Assembly (NCBI GenBank): GCA_946622645.1 | Contig: CAMOQF010000008.1 | Location: 1-38,908 of the forward strand | Reading direction: 5' to 3' | Origin: an uncultured Blautia sp. | GTDB taxonomy: Bacteria > Bacillota > Clostridia > Lachnospirales > Lachnospiraceae | Length of the DNA stretch: 38,908 nucleotides | Shown: in pieces, positions 1 to 9,480 of the stretch | Layout: every line of letters starts with the position of its first letter | Position numbering within the stretch: position 1 is the stretch's first letter | Made by a program: the position numbers and the translations under genes | Notes under the pieces: model-generated | What the model was told of the DNA's origin: nothing | What the model saw: the letters and a program-made list of their open reading frames with translations, nothing else | Database searches by the model: none

Positions 1-2171
1 GCGATATTCTCCCCGGTCTTTCCGGAGGTTCCGTCGCTCACGATCATGCCGGTGTACATCAGCTCGTCGCCGTAGAACCCTTTTTCACCGTTCACGCTGT
101 ACATGGTGTCCGGATCAAGGCCGGACAGTGCGATCCTGGAGAAATGCCAGTTCGCGCGGCTCAGGGTCCGGTAGAAGCCGACCAGCGCTTCCTGCCTGTC
201 TTCGCTCACCACCATCCAGGCGGACTCATTGTGTTTGAAGGGAGAACGCAGCCGGTAGAAGGTTCCGAACTGGATGAGACGGCGGTGCTCCTTCATAAAG
301 GCGGTATATTCGCAGACCTGCGCCTGCTCTTCTTCCGAAAGCCGGTTCAGATCCAGCTCGTAGCCGTAGGTGCCGAAGAAGGCAACCTCCGCGCGCATCT
401 TGAGCGGCGTGACGCGGTTCAGCTGATGGTTGGGGACCGCCGAAACATGGCTGCCCATGCTGACCACGGGATAGCAGTAGGAAGAACCGTACTGGATCCG
501 TACCCTCTCCACCGCATCGGTGTCGTCGCTGGTCCAGGCCTGCGGAGCGTAATACAGCATGCCCGGGTCAAATCTGGCGCCGCCGCCTGCGCAGGATTCG
601 AACAGGATGTGCGGGAATTCCCTGATCAGCCTTTCATACAGGTCGTAAACGCCCAGAATATGTCTGTGGAAGATCTCGCCCTGTCTGTCCGGTTCCGCTG
701 CCACGCTGTAGCAGTCTGTCACGCTGCGGTTCATATCCCATTTGATATAGGAAACTTTGGAGGTGCGGAGGATCTCCGAGATCATGCCGTGGATATGGTC
801 CACGACCTCGCGGCGTGAGAAATCCAGCACCAGCTGGTTGCGGCTGAGCGACGGAGCTCTGTCCGGCACGTGCAGGCACCAGTCCGGATGCTCTCTGTAG
901 AGGTCCGAATCCGGGTTGACCATCTCCGGCTCGATCCACAGGCCGAAGGAAAGCCCGAGGGCTTCCACTTTTTCGGAAAGACCCTGGATGCCTCCCGGAA
1001 GCAGCTCTTTCGCCGCGTACCAGTCGCCGAGTCCCGCATGGTCGTCACGGCGTCCGCCGAACCAGCCGTCGTCCAGGACAAACAGCTCTACGCCGCATTC
1101 CTTTGCTTTTTTCGCGATCGCGAGGAGCTTCTCTTCGTTGAAATCAAAGTAGGTGGCTTCCCAGTTGTTGATGAGGATGGGACGTTCTTTGTCACGCCAT
1201 ACGCCGCGGGCCAGACGTTCCCTGTACAGCTTGTGGTAGATCTGGGAAAGGCCGTTCAGACCGCTCCTTGTATAGACCATCACGGCCTCCGGGGTCTGGA
1301 AGGATTCGCCTGCCGAGAGCTTCCAGGAGAACCAGGTCGGATTGATGCCCACCAGGATACGGGTCACACGGTAGGGATCCACCTGGGCGCTGATGGAGAA
1401 GTTGCCGCTGTATACAAAGGAAAAACCGATGCATTCGCCCGAAAACTCGTTGGCTGTCGGTCTTTTCAGGATCACAAAGGGATTCTGCTGGTGCGAAGAG
1501 TGTCCGCGGAGACTCTCCACCGCGGTCGTACCGATATCCAGCCTTCTCTCCACCGGGCGGCGTTCCCGCGCCCAGGAGCCTGAAAACTGGATCCAGTCAT
1601 AATGGCAGTCCGGCAGATCCAGGCAGAGGCTCATGGCCTTCTCGATCTGTACGCTCTTCTGTGAGTGGTTGACGATCTTTGCGGAGCGGGCGATGATCCC
1701 CTGGTCAGCAAAGAGCGTATAGTACAGCTGCAGCTCCATGTCGACCACCGGATCCGTCATGTGGATCACCAGGGTCTGCGCTTCGCTGTCATCCTCCGTA
1801 TAGGTAGCCGGCAGGCCTTCAAGGGCCGGTTTTCCGGGGAGGATCTCGTGGGACTCGTACCTGAATTTGGTCACGCGGCTTCCGTTTTCCTGCAGGATTT
1901 CCAGAGCGCCGTGGCGGAAATCACCCGTCCCGTAGGAAGGATACTCGAGCTTGACATGCTCCGGGGAGATCCCGAAGGCGCCTTCCTGCGGGAAAGCGCT
2001 GTGCGAACGGACGGCTCCCTCCAGAAGATAGCCGAAGTCCTCTTTGTCATGGATCTTCCGTCCGAAATACAGCTGGCCGAGCTGTCCCGTAGGCAGAATG
2101 CACATGACGTAGCTCACCTGGTCGTTCTGTAGATGAAAGGTTTTGTTTTTTTCATGGAAATAAATGTTCAT
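1..2171 (-). CDS. alpha-galactosidase, GH36 family (3' end truncated by window edge)
   Basis: Open minus-strand frame running off the left edge, so absent from the ORF track. Starts MNIYFHEKNKTFHLQNDQVSYVMCILPTGQLGQLYFG after an AGGAGG RBS. GH36 motifs include LFVLDDGWFGGRRDD, GLWIEPEMVNPDSDLYREHPDW, YIKWDMNR and FESCAGGGARFDPGMLYY..WTSDDTDAVER. Confidence 0.93.
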   Translation of the reverse strand, partial: MNIYFHEKNKTFHLQNDQVSYVMCILPTGQLGQLYFGRKIHDKEDFGYLLEGAVRSHSAFPQEGAFGISPEHVKLEYPSYGTGDFRHGALEILQENGSRVTKFRYESHEILPGKPALEGLPATYTEDDSEAQTLVIHMTDPVVDMELQLYYTLFADQGIIARSAKIVNHSQKSVQIEKAMSLCLDLPDCHYDWIQFSGSWARERRPVERRLDIGTTAVESLRGHSSHQQNPFVILKRPTANEFSGECIGFSFVYSGNFSISAQVDPYRVTRILVGINPTWFSWKLSAGESFQTPEAVMVYTRSGLNGLSQIYHKLYRERLARGVWRDKERPILINNWEATYFDFNEEKLLAIAKKAKECGVELFVLDDGWFGGRRDDHAGLGDWYAAKELLPGGIQGLSEKVEALGLSFGLWIEPEMVNPDSDLYREHPDWCLHVPDRAPSLSRNQLVLDFSRREVVDHIHGMISEILRTSKVSYIKWDMNRSVTDCYSVAAEPDRQGEIFHRHILGVYDLYERLIREFPHILFESCAGGGARFDPGMLYYAPQAWTSDDTDAVERVRIQYGSSYCYPVVSMGSHVSAVPNHQLNRVTPLKMRAEVAFFGTYGYELDLNRLSEEEQAQVCEYTAFMKEHRRLIQFGTFYRLRSPFKHNESAWMVVSEDRQEALVGFYRTLSRANWHFSRIALSGLDPDTMYSVNGEKGFYGDELMYTGMIVSDGTSGKTGENI

Positions 2172-2192
2172 TCGGTCCTCCTTTTGGGGATG

Positions 2193-4082
2193 TCATATCT
2201 TCAGTTGCTCTTTTTCGGTGGGGCGGGCAAAATAAAAGCCCTGTGCTTTTTCACAGCCGATATTCCTGAGAAACGCTGCCTGTTCCTCGTTCTCGACCCC
2301 CTCGATCAGGGAGACGGCCGAAATGTCACGGGACATGTGGACCACGTTCTCAATGATGCTGCGGGCTCTCTCGCTTCCCGCAAAGTCTTCCAGGAACTCC
2401 ATGTCGATCTTCAGCATGTCAAACGCGAAATCCTTCAGCACATTGAGGGAGGAAAAGCCGCTGCCAAAATCATCCAGCCAGATCCTGAAGCCGTTCTCTT
2501 TGAGCGCTGTCAGATCGTTGAAAAGGGACGTCGGGTTCTTCATGACCGAGGTCTCGGTCAGTTCCACGTTCAGAAGGTGATGGGGGATCTTATTCTCATC
2601 CGCCGCTCTCGCAAAGAGTGCCGGAACATCGCACAGCTCAAAATCAAGGCGCGACAGATTGATCGATACAGGGACCTCTCTGTCTCCTGCGTCCATCCGG
2701 TTTTTGAGCATCCGGGCGGTCTCGGTCAGGATGTATTCATCCAGGATGTGGATCAGGTGGTATTCCTCCAGGATCGGGATAAACTCCGAAGGCCTGATCA
2801 GGCCGGCTTCCTCATCCTTCCAGCGGGCGAGCGCCTCCATGGCGTAGATCTCATTATTGTCCAGGGAGACCACCGGCTGGTATAACGGCTGTATGCTGCC
2901 GTCCCGGAGCGCTTTATCCAGGTGGCTTACGATATAACTTTTTCTTTTCAGCTGCATCTCCAGATCCTTGTCGTAGACCCGGATGCCGTCCGAGAGAAAG
3001 CCTGTGGAATGGCGGCAGGCCACCCTTGCGCGGTCGATCGCAATGTTGATGTCCGGTTCATCCGGCTTTACGGGATAGAAACCGGCCCGCAGCCGCTGCA
3101 GATGGGTCTCCTCCGGACGCAGCGCCTCGAAAAGGTAGGGATAAGCTTCCTCGCACACGTCCAGGGGGCTGAACACGATAAAATGGTCGTCCGAGATGCG
3201 GGCGGCCGGGCGTCCCAGGAATTCCTTCTGCAGGGCGTTTCCCAGATCCTTCAGCACCCTGTCGCCGCATTCAAGACCGTACCCCTCGTTGTACGTCCTG
3301 AAATTGACAATGTTCAGAAAAAGGATGCCGGCGCCGCGCAGGGCGTCTCCCTCTCTCAGAGAAAGGACGTTTTCGCGGAAGCTGTAGACGTTCTGCATGC
3401 CTGTCATGACGTCCGACTGGGAATACTCCTCCAGGGCCGCATACGCCTTGTTCAGGTTTTCTGACTGGAGCGCTTCTCTCCGGCGCACCGAATAGTTGGC
3501 GAGAGCGCACATCGTGACGCAGATCCACATGACAAAGAAATTGATCTGCGTCGCCAGGGTCGGCGTCGTATCTTTGGCGGCGTCCACCTGTACCATGACG
3601 AAATACATGGCCGCGAATGAGATCACGGACAGAAACAGTACCGTCAGGGGCCTCCAGTGCAGCAGGCAGAGGGCAAAGATCAGCATGGAAACAAAGGTGA
3701 AGATCTGCTCGCCCTTCCGGTAGTCGCTGGTACAGATATAGATGCCGAAGGCGATGGCCACCATGGCGAAGATCCAGCTGATGGTCACGGTCCTCTTATG
3801 ATTGTTTTTGTTTTTCCGGATGCAGTGGATGGAGTGCACCAGCTGGATCACAGCCATCGCGAGGAGGGACAGGTAGGCCGCAAGATGGCCTACGATCCAC
3901 TCGGTCGTTCTGGTGGGATCGTTCCGCAGGATCGTGAACAGGTTGTAGAGCATCCAGACTTCCAGCGTTATGATGACGGCGGACATGTAGACCGCCGACC
4001 GCATGTTCCCGAAGTCGAAATAGTTGATATAATACTGGCTTCCTTTATCAATGCCAAGCCATGCACGTATTCTCTGGAACAC
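2193..4082 (-). CDS. membrane-anchored c-di-GMP phosphodiesterase (N-terminal TM helices, degenerate GGDEF, intact EAL domain); GTG start
   Basis: 629 aa. Multiple TM segments at the N-terminus. The GGDEF position reads RISDDHF. EAL motifs EALARW, SINLS, ELTET, DDFGSGFSSL, LKID, EGVE and QGF are present. AGGAGG lies upstream of the GTG. Confidence 0.9.
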   Translation of the reverse strand: MFQRIRAWLGIDKGSQYYINYFDFGNMRSAVYMSAVIITLEVWMLYNLFTILRNDPTRTTEWIVGHLAAYLSLLAMAVIQLVHSIHCIRKNKNNHKRTVTISWIFAMVAIAFGIYICTSDYRKGEQIFTFVSMLIFALCLLHWRPLTVLFLSVISFAAMYFVMVQVDAAKDTTPTLATQINFFVMWICVTMCALANYSVRRREALQSENLNKAYAALEEYSQSDVMTGMQNVYSFRENVLSLREGDALRGAGILFLNIVNFRTYNEGYGLECGDRVLKDLGNALQKEFLGRPAARISDDHFIVFSPLDVCEEAYPYLFEALRPEETHLQRLRAGFYPVKPDEPDINIAIDRARVACRHSTGFLSDGIRVYDKDLEMQLKRKSYIVSHLDKALRDGSIQPLYQPVVSLDNNEIYAMEALARWKDEEAGLIRPSEFIPILEEYHLIHILDEYILTETARMLKNRMDAGDREVPVSINLSRLDFELCDVPALFARAADENKIPHHLLNVELTETSVMKNPTSLFNDLTALKENGFRIWLDDFGSGFSSLNVLKDFAFDMLKIDMEFLEDFAGSERARSIIENVVHMSRDISAVSLIEGVENEEQAAFLRNIGCEKAQGFYFARPTEKEQLKI

Positions 4083-4142
4083 GGCTCTGCCTCCTTCCCC
4101 TGGAAACCGGATGAGTCTTAAGGACCGGTGCTGCCTTTTTGT

Positions 4143-6185
4143 TTATGCTTTCTCTTCCTGCGGCTCTTCCTTCCGGATCGCTTTTGTGCGGATCTCTTCA
4201 CAGATCATGTCGATGAATTCCTGCAGCGGTTTGGTTCCTTCGTCGCCTGCGAAACGGCTCCGGACGGAGACCTTGCCTTCTTCCTCTTCCTTGGCGCCCA
4301 CGATCAGCATGTAGGGGATCTTGTCCATGCGGGCTTCCCGGATCTTGTATCCGATCTTTTCGGAGCGGGTATCCACCTGGACATCCACGCCGTTCTTTCT
4401 GAGCTCTTTGAAGACGGACTGCGCATAATCGATGTATTTTTCGGAGATGGGCAGAATGCGGACCTGCTCCGCGCAGAGCCAGGTCGGGAACTTGCCCGCG
4501 TATTTTTCGATCAGCCAGGCCAGCGTTCTCTCATAGCATCCCATGGAGGTCCTGTGGATGATATACGGACGCTTTTTGTTGCCGTCCTTGTCGATATAAG
4601 TCATGTCATAACGTTCAGCCAGGAACATATCCAGCTGGACTGTGATCATGGTGTCTTCCTTGCCGTAGACGTTCTTGGCCTGGATGTCCAGCTTGGGGCC
4701 GTAGAAGGCGGCTTCGCCGTCGGCTTCCGTGTACTCGAGGCCGATCTCGTCCAGGATGGTCTTCATGGCTGCCTGAACTCTGTCCCATTCCTCCGCTGTT
4801 CCAAGGTATTTGTCGGCGTTGTTGGGATCCCATTTGGAGAAGCGGTAGGTCACGTCCTCCTCAAGACCCAGGGTGGACAGGCAGTAGCGGGCAAGGCTTA
4901 CGCAGTTCTTGAACTCCTGGTCGATCTGTTCCGGCGTACACACCAGGTGTCCTTCGGAGATCGTAAACTGACGCACACGTGTCAGGCCGTGCATCTCGCC
5001 GGAATCCTCGTTCCGGAAGAGCGTGGACGTTTCGCCCATGCGGTACGGCAGATCGCGGTAGCTCTTCTGGCGCGCTTTGTACACATAATACTGGAAAGGA
5101 CAGGTCATGGGACGAAGGGCGTACACGTTGCTGTCCGCGTCCTTTTCGATCATGGCCAGGTCTTCCACGCCATGGATTTCACGGCCGGCGTCGGCTGCGT
5201 TGTTCAGATCTTCCTTGTTTTCATAACCGAAGACGAACATGCCGTCCTTGTAGTGATACCAGTGGTCGGAGATCTTATACAGGGTGGATTTTGCCATCAG
5301 AGGCGTCCTGGTGCGGACATAGCCCCATTCGTAATCCTCCAGGTCCTCGATCCAGCGCTGCATCTTCTGGATCATCTTGGTGCCCTTGGGCATGAAGAGC
5401 GGCAGGCCCTGACCGATGACATCCACCGTCGTGAACAGATCCATCTCGCGGCCCAGCTTATTGTGGTCGCGGTTTTTGATGTCGGCGAGATAAGCCAGGT
5501 ATTCTTCCAGGTCTTCTTTTTTGTTGAAGGCCGTCCCGTAGATCCTGGTGAGCATCTTGTTGTGCTCGTCTCCTCTCCAGTAAGCGCCGGAGGAAGAAGT
5601 CAGCTTGAACGCCTTGATGGGGCGGGTGCTCATCAGATGGGGCCCTGCGCAGAGATCCACAAACTCGCCCTGTTTATAGAAGGAGATGGTCTCTCCTTCG
5701 GGAAGATCGTTGATCAGCTCGACTTTGTAGGGCTCGTTCCGTTCCGTCATCAGCTGGATGGCCTCTTCTCTGGAAAGCGTGAAGAATTCCAGACGGTCTC
5801 CCTTTTTGATGATCTTTTTCATCTCTTTTTCGATCTCGTCCAGCGCGGCCCTGTCCAGAGACGGCATGTCGAAATCATAGTAATAGCCGTCCGCGATGGC
5901 CGGTCCGATGGTCAGCTTTGCGTCCGGATAGAGGTTTTTGACCGCTTCCGCGAGCACGTGGGAGCAGGTATGGCGGTAAGCCTTCTTCCCTTCGTCGCTG
6001 TCAAAGGTCAGGATATTCAGGGAACAGTCCTTGTCCACGATGGTGCGAAGGTCGACGACCTTTCCGTCCACCTCGGCGACACAGGCGGCTCGTGCGAGCC
6101 CTTCGCTTATGTCCCGGGCAATGTCATAGGCCGACATGGCTTCGGCGTATTCTTTCCGGCTTCCGTCTTTCAGTGTGATGATCAT
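4143..6185 (-). CDS. thrS: threonine--tRNA ligase
   Basis: Internal start MIITLKDGSRKEY gives an N-terminal TGS domain, followed by HTCSHVLAEAVKNLYP, GPAIADGYYYDFD, MTCPFQYYVYK, RMGETSTLFRNEDSGEMHGLTRVRQFT and C-terminal anticodon-binding domain. The longer 6305 start in the track reads through the T-box leader. Confidence 0.96.
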   Translation of the reverse strand: MIITLKDGSRKEYAEAMSAYDIARDISEGLARAACVAEVDGKVVDLRTIVDKDCSLNILTFDSDEGKKAYRHTCSHVLAEAVKNLYPDAKLTIGPAIADGYYYDFDMPSLDRAALDEIEKEMKKIIKKGDRLEFFTLSREEAIQLMTERNEPYKVELINDLPEGETISFYKQGEFVDLCAGPHLMSTRPIKAFKLTSSSGAYWRGDEHNKMLTRIYGTAFNKKEDLEEYLAYLADIKNRDHNKLGREMDLFTTVDVIGQGLPLFMPKGTKMIQKMQRWIEDLEDYEWGYVRTRTPLMAKSTLYKISDHWYHYKDGMFVFGYENKEDLNNAADAGREIHGVEDLAMIEKDADSNVYALRPMTCPFQYYVYKARQKSYRDLPYRMGETSTLFRNEDSGEMHGLTRVRQFTISEGHLVCTPEQIDQEFKNCVSLARYCLSTLGLEEDVTYRFSKWDPNNADKYLGTAEEWDRVQAAMKTILDEIGLEYTEADGEAAFYGPKLDIQAKNVYGKEDTMITVQLDMFLAERYDMTYIDKDGNKKRPYIIHRTSMGCYERTLAWLIEKYAGKFPTWLCAEQVRILPISEKYIDYAQSVFKELRKNGVDVQVDTRSEKIGYKIREARMDKIPYMLIVGAKEEEEGKVSVRSRFAGDEGTKPLQEFIDMICEEIRTKAIRKEEPQEEKA

Positions 6186-6234
6186 GTGTTTTCCTCCTCT
6201 GTGTATGGATTCAGCGGTTCTCTTCAAAAGAAAA

Positions 6235-6277
6235 GCGTCCTCTCCTGAAGCTCCGCTGTCGGTTTCAGAAGGGACGC
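6235..6277 (-). terminator. T-box controlled intrinsic terminator upstream of thrS
   Basis: Minus strand GCGTCCCTTCTGAA...TTCAGGAGAGGACGC followed by TTTTCTTTT. Confidence 0.8.
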
Positions 6278-6478
6278 ATACGTACGTATCCGCGGTTCCA
6301 CCCATCTTTCCGGGAGAAAGGTCCCGGCACTCATTCTGGCTTTTAACGCGGCCGGCGGGCAGGATTGGTGCCGCTCGGAGATGGTCTTCAGATCACTTCA
6401 GCCTGAGCCGCTCGCAGCAAAACGCGCCTCTCTCTGGGAAGCCTCCCGTGTCCTACTCTTCTCGTCATCGCTTTGTAC
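6235..6478 (-). ncRNA. T-box riboswitch leader of thrS
   Basis: Minus strand carries TGGAACCGCGG (T-box, plus coordinates 6290-6300) just before a terminator hairpin. Upstream Stem I-like sequence GCGATGACGAGAAGAGTAGGACAC and a candidate Thr specifier ACC (6383-6385, context CTGAAGACCATCTCC). Confidence 0.88.
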
Positions 6479-6482
6479 TGGT

Positions 6483-6511
6483 ATCATATCATCTCCGGTT
6501 ATAAAAAGCAA
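6483..6511 (-). promoter_or_regulatory. predicted sigma-A promoter of thrS leader
   Basis: Minus strand TTGCTT-N17-TATGAT. Confidence 0.7.
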
Positions 6512-6565
6512 GGGGGATTGTGCCCTCGCAGACATTTATCCTTCCGCGCGCCGGCGTTCTTATGC

Positions 6566-6594
6566 TTGCCGTTTAAATAACATTATAGTATGAT
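6566..6594 (+). promoter_or_regulatory. predicted sigma-A promoter of the HD-GYP gene
   Basis: TTGCCG-N17-TATGAT, 34 nt before the ATG at 6628. Confidence 0.6.
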
Positions 6595-6627
6595 AAAGAT
6601 ATCTTATTTACAAGTGGAGACAATATT

Positions 6628-8313
6628 ATGGCTTATGAAGTGTTGCTGGCAATTTCGGTGATCCTGTCCCTGATCTATGTCATCACATGGCACAGACATT
6701 TCAACGTCTTTTTTTCGCTGATCTTTTTTGTGATCCCCGTCGCCGAGACCGGTTTTGTCATGATCGGCCGCTCCAGATCTCTGGAGGAAGCCGTCCTTGC
6801 CCACAAAGTCGTCTATCTGGCGGGGACTTTTCTGCCCCTGTTCTTCATGCTGACCATCCTGGAGCTGTGCCGGTTCTACCTGAAAAAGCGGACTATCTTC
6901 ATCCTGTTTGCTTTCTGTACGGCGATCTATTTTTCTGTCCTGTCGATCGGGTATGAGCCCTGGTTCTACAAGAGCGTGGATTTCGCCGTAATAGGAGGCA
7001 GAGGAGCCCTTGTAAACCGGGAATACGGGTTCTGCCATGCTCTTTTCTATCTGATGCTGGCCGTTTTTTCGATCGTCAGCCTCACGGTGATCATCTACAG
7101 CTTTGTCGAAAAGACCGAAGTCTCCCACAAGATCGCGACCCTGCTGTTCATCCCGGGCGGTTCTTCCATCCTGGTCTTTTTCGGAGGCAAGATCGCGTTG
7201 GAAAACGTCGAGGTGATCGCCTACGTCTATCCGTTCATCCAGCTTTCTTACCTGATCATCGTCTATCGGATATGTTTCTACGATATCGACGAATCCGTGG
7301 TGGATTCCATGGTGCAGACAGGCGACACCGGTTATCTGTCGATCGATTTTAAATACCGGTATCTCGGAAGCAACGAGACCGTCAAGACTATCTTCCCGGA
7401 GCTGAGCTCTTTTCCCGTAGATAAGCCGATCCGGGAAGACGAAAAACTATCCGGGACTCTCCTGCACTGGGCGGAGGATTTTCGTCTGAACGAAGAAAAA
7501 AACCTGCTCCACTATGAAAGCGGCGACAAGGTCTATATGGTCAACATCCGCTATCTCTATGTAGCCAACATAAGGAGCGGTTTCCAGTTTTTCTTTGTAG
7601 ACGATACCGATGACTACAAGTATATCGCCCTTCTTGACAAGTACAACACCGAACTGGAAGAAGAGGTCGCCAAAAAGACCGCAAACATCGTGGAGATGCA
7701 TGACAAACTGATCATGAGTCTTGCCATGATGGTTGAAAGCCGGGACAATTCCACCGGCGGGCACATCATGAGGACCAGCGAAGTGGTCCGCATCCTCATG
7801 GACGAGATCCGGAAGGACAATCCGTGGCATCTGACTGATTCCTTCTGTAAAAACATGATCAAAGCCGCTCCCATGCACGATCTGGGGAAGGTGGCCGTGG
7901 ACGACGCGATCCTGCGCAAACCGGGCAGGTTCACCGAGGAAGAATATGAACAGATGAAGAAGCATGCGGCGGAAGGCGCCCGCATCGTCCACGAGGTCCT
8001 GAAGGACACGGACGACCAGGAGTTCCACCTGATCGCCGAAAACGTGGCGCACTACCATCATGAAAGGTGGGACGGTTCCGGCTATCCGGATCATCTGAAG
8101 GGGGAGGAGATCCCGCTGGAAGCCCGGATCATGGCGGTGGCGGACGTGTACGACGCCCTCGTCAGCAAACGTGTCTACAAAGAAAAAATGTCCTTCGAAA
8201 AAGCCGACGCGATCATCATGGACAGCATGGGAAAACATTTCGACAAGCGGCTTGAAAAATACTATGCCGCCGCCCGTCCGAGGCTCGAGGCCTACTACCG
8301 CGCCCAGGAATAA
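6628..8313 (+). CDS. membrane HD-GYP domain c-di-GMP phosphodiesterase with N-terminal 7TM-type sensor region
   Basis: 561 aa. About seven N-terminal TM segments, central PAS-like region, coiled coil, then GGHIMRTSE, HDLGKVAV and HYHHERWDGSGYPDHLKGEEIPLEARIMAVADVYDAL. Confidence 0.9.
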   Translation: MAYEVLLAISVILSLIYVITWHRHFNVFFSLIFFVIPVAETGFVMIGRSRSLEEAVLAHKVVYLAGTFLPLFFMLTILELCRFYLKKRTIFILFAFCTAIYFSVLSIGYEPWFYKSVDFAVIGGRGALVNREYGFCHALFYLMLAVFSIVSLTVIIYSFVEKTEVSHKIATLLFIPGGSSILVFFGGKIALENVEVIAYVYPFIQLSYLIIVYRICFYDIDESVVDSMVQTGDTGYLSIDFKYRYLGSNETVKTIFPELSSFPVDKPIREDEKLSGTLLHWAEDFRLNEEKNLLHYESGDKVYMVNIRYLYVANIRSGFQFFFVDDTDDYKYIALLDKYNTELEEEVAKKTANIVEMHDKLIMSLAMMVESRDNSTGGHIMRTSEVVRILMDEIRKDNPWHLTDSFCKNMIKAAPMHDLGKVAVDDAILRKPGRFTEEEYEQMKKHAAEGARIVHEVLKDTDDQEFHLIAENVAHYHHERWDGSGYPDHLKGEEIPLEARIMAVADVYDALVSKRVYKEKMSFEKADAIIMDSMGKHFDKRLEKYYAAARPRLEAYYRAQE

Positions 8314-8353
8314 CGCCTGTCGGAGATCCGGACAAAGCAGAACAAAAAAACAG

Positions 8354-8388
8354 GACCGGAACACTGAAACAGGAACAGTGCTCCGGTC
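8354..8388. terminator. bidirectional intrinsic terminator between convergent HD-GYP and sugar-binding protein genes
   Basis: GACCGGAaCACTG-loop-CAGTGcTCCGGTC, with TTTCATTTT on the plus side and TTTTTTT on the minus side. Confidence 0.82.
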
Positions 8389-8406
8389 TTTCATTTTAAG
8401 TGATGA

Positions 8407-9480
8407 TCATGGTTCCAGAATGGTGATGGAATAGGACGTCCCGTCCACCTCCAGTTCTTTTACGGTCTCATCCGCCGTAAAGATCTCTTCTTCGATGTAG
8501 GAGATCTTGTCCGGAGTCTTTCCTGCCTCCAGGTTCCGGATGATCTCCTCGACAAGCGGCCCCTGCTCGGGATTGCACTGCGCTATGCAGGCGATCTTGC
8601 CGCTTTGCACGCTCTTCAGGGCTTCCGGGTTGACTCCGTCAAAGGAGATGACCAGGATCTCTCCCGAGGCGATGTCGAGCCCGGTCTTGTATCCTGCTTC
8701 TTCGATGGCCTCGATGGCGCCCAGGGCGGAATTGTCGTTCTCGCAGTAGACAACGTTTATGTTGTCATACTTCCGCAGAAGGGCCTGCATGGCCTCTCTT
8801 CCCTTGGCCTGGGTGAAGTCTCCCGTCACTTCGGCCATCAGGTCCCAGCCGTTTTTCCGGGCAGCGTCCGAAAGGCCTTTGGTCCGCCCGATCTGCGCGG
8901 AGGCGCCGAGGGTCCCCTGGATGTTCACGATGTGAAGATCCTCCGGAGCGATCCCTTTGGCCTCGGTGTACTGCTTCAGCCACTCCGCAGCCTTTTTTCC
9001 TTCCAGCTCAAAGTCCGACCCGACCCGGCATGTGAACAGACTGTCGTCGGACACATCCACCTTGCGGTCTACGATGATCACGGGAATGCCCGCGTCACGC
9101 GCTTCCTGCAGGACTGTGTCCCACCCGGTCTCGGTCACGGGCGCCAGCACAATGTAATCCACGCCGCGCTGCACAAAGATCCGGATCGCCTTGATCTGGT
9201 TTGCCTGCTTCTGCTGCCCGTCCTCGAACACCAGCTCATATCCGTTTTCCGGGGTGAAGGTCGATTCCATGGATGCCGTGTTGGCGCTTCTCCAGTCGGA
9301 CTCGGCGCCCAGCTGGGAAAAGCCCACCACGATCCTTTTCGTCTCCTCTTCCGCCTCCGGGCCGGTTTTTCCTTCTCCCGAAGCGCTCCCGCTGCAGGAG
9401 CAGAACGCCAGGCAGAAGAATACAAGGACCGCAGGAAGAACATATCTGATTTGTTTACGAATGGTTTTACGAATTGCCAT
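8407..9480 (-). CDS. sugar ABC transporter substrate-binding lipoprotein (periplasmic-binding protein type 1, YtfQ-like)
   Basis: 357 aa. Signal/lipobox-like LAFCSCSGS. VVGFSQLGAESDWRSANTASMESTF and YIVLAPVTETGWDTVLQEARDAGIPVIIVDR are typical of YtfQ-like proteins. Confidence 0.88.
   Translation of the reverse strand: MAIRKTIRKQIRYVLPAVLVFFCLAFCSCSGSASGEGKTGPEAEEETKRIVVGFSQLGAESDWRSANTASMESTFTPENGYELVFEDGQQKQANQIKAIRIFVQRGVDYIVLAPVTETGWDTVLQEARDAGIPVIIVDRKVDVSDDSLFTCRVGSDFELEGKKAAEWLKQYTEAKGIAPEDLHIVNIQGTLGASAQIGRTKGLSDAARKNGWDLMAEVTGDFTQAKGREAMQALLRKYDNINVVYCENDNSALGAIEAIEEAGYKTGLDIASGEILVISFDGVNPEALKSVQSGKIACIAQCNPEQGPLVEEIIRNLEAGKTPDKISYIEEEIFTADETVKELEVDGTSYSITILEP

Noticed and set aside
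144-2132. Plus-strand ORFs (224, 237, 155 aa) over the left edge
   Set aside because: Antisense to the GH36 alpha-galactosidase frame, which has clear conserved motifs on the minus strand.
4128-6248. 706-aa plus-strand ORF antisense to thrS
   Set aside because: Exact antisense to a highly conserved thrS; His/Val/Phe-rich composition typical of GC-skewed complementary frames; no recognizable domain or RBS.
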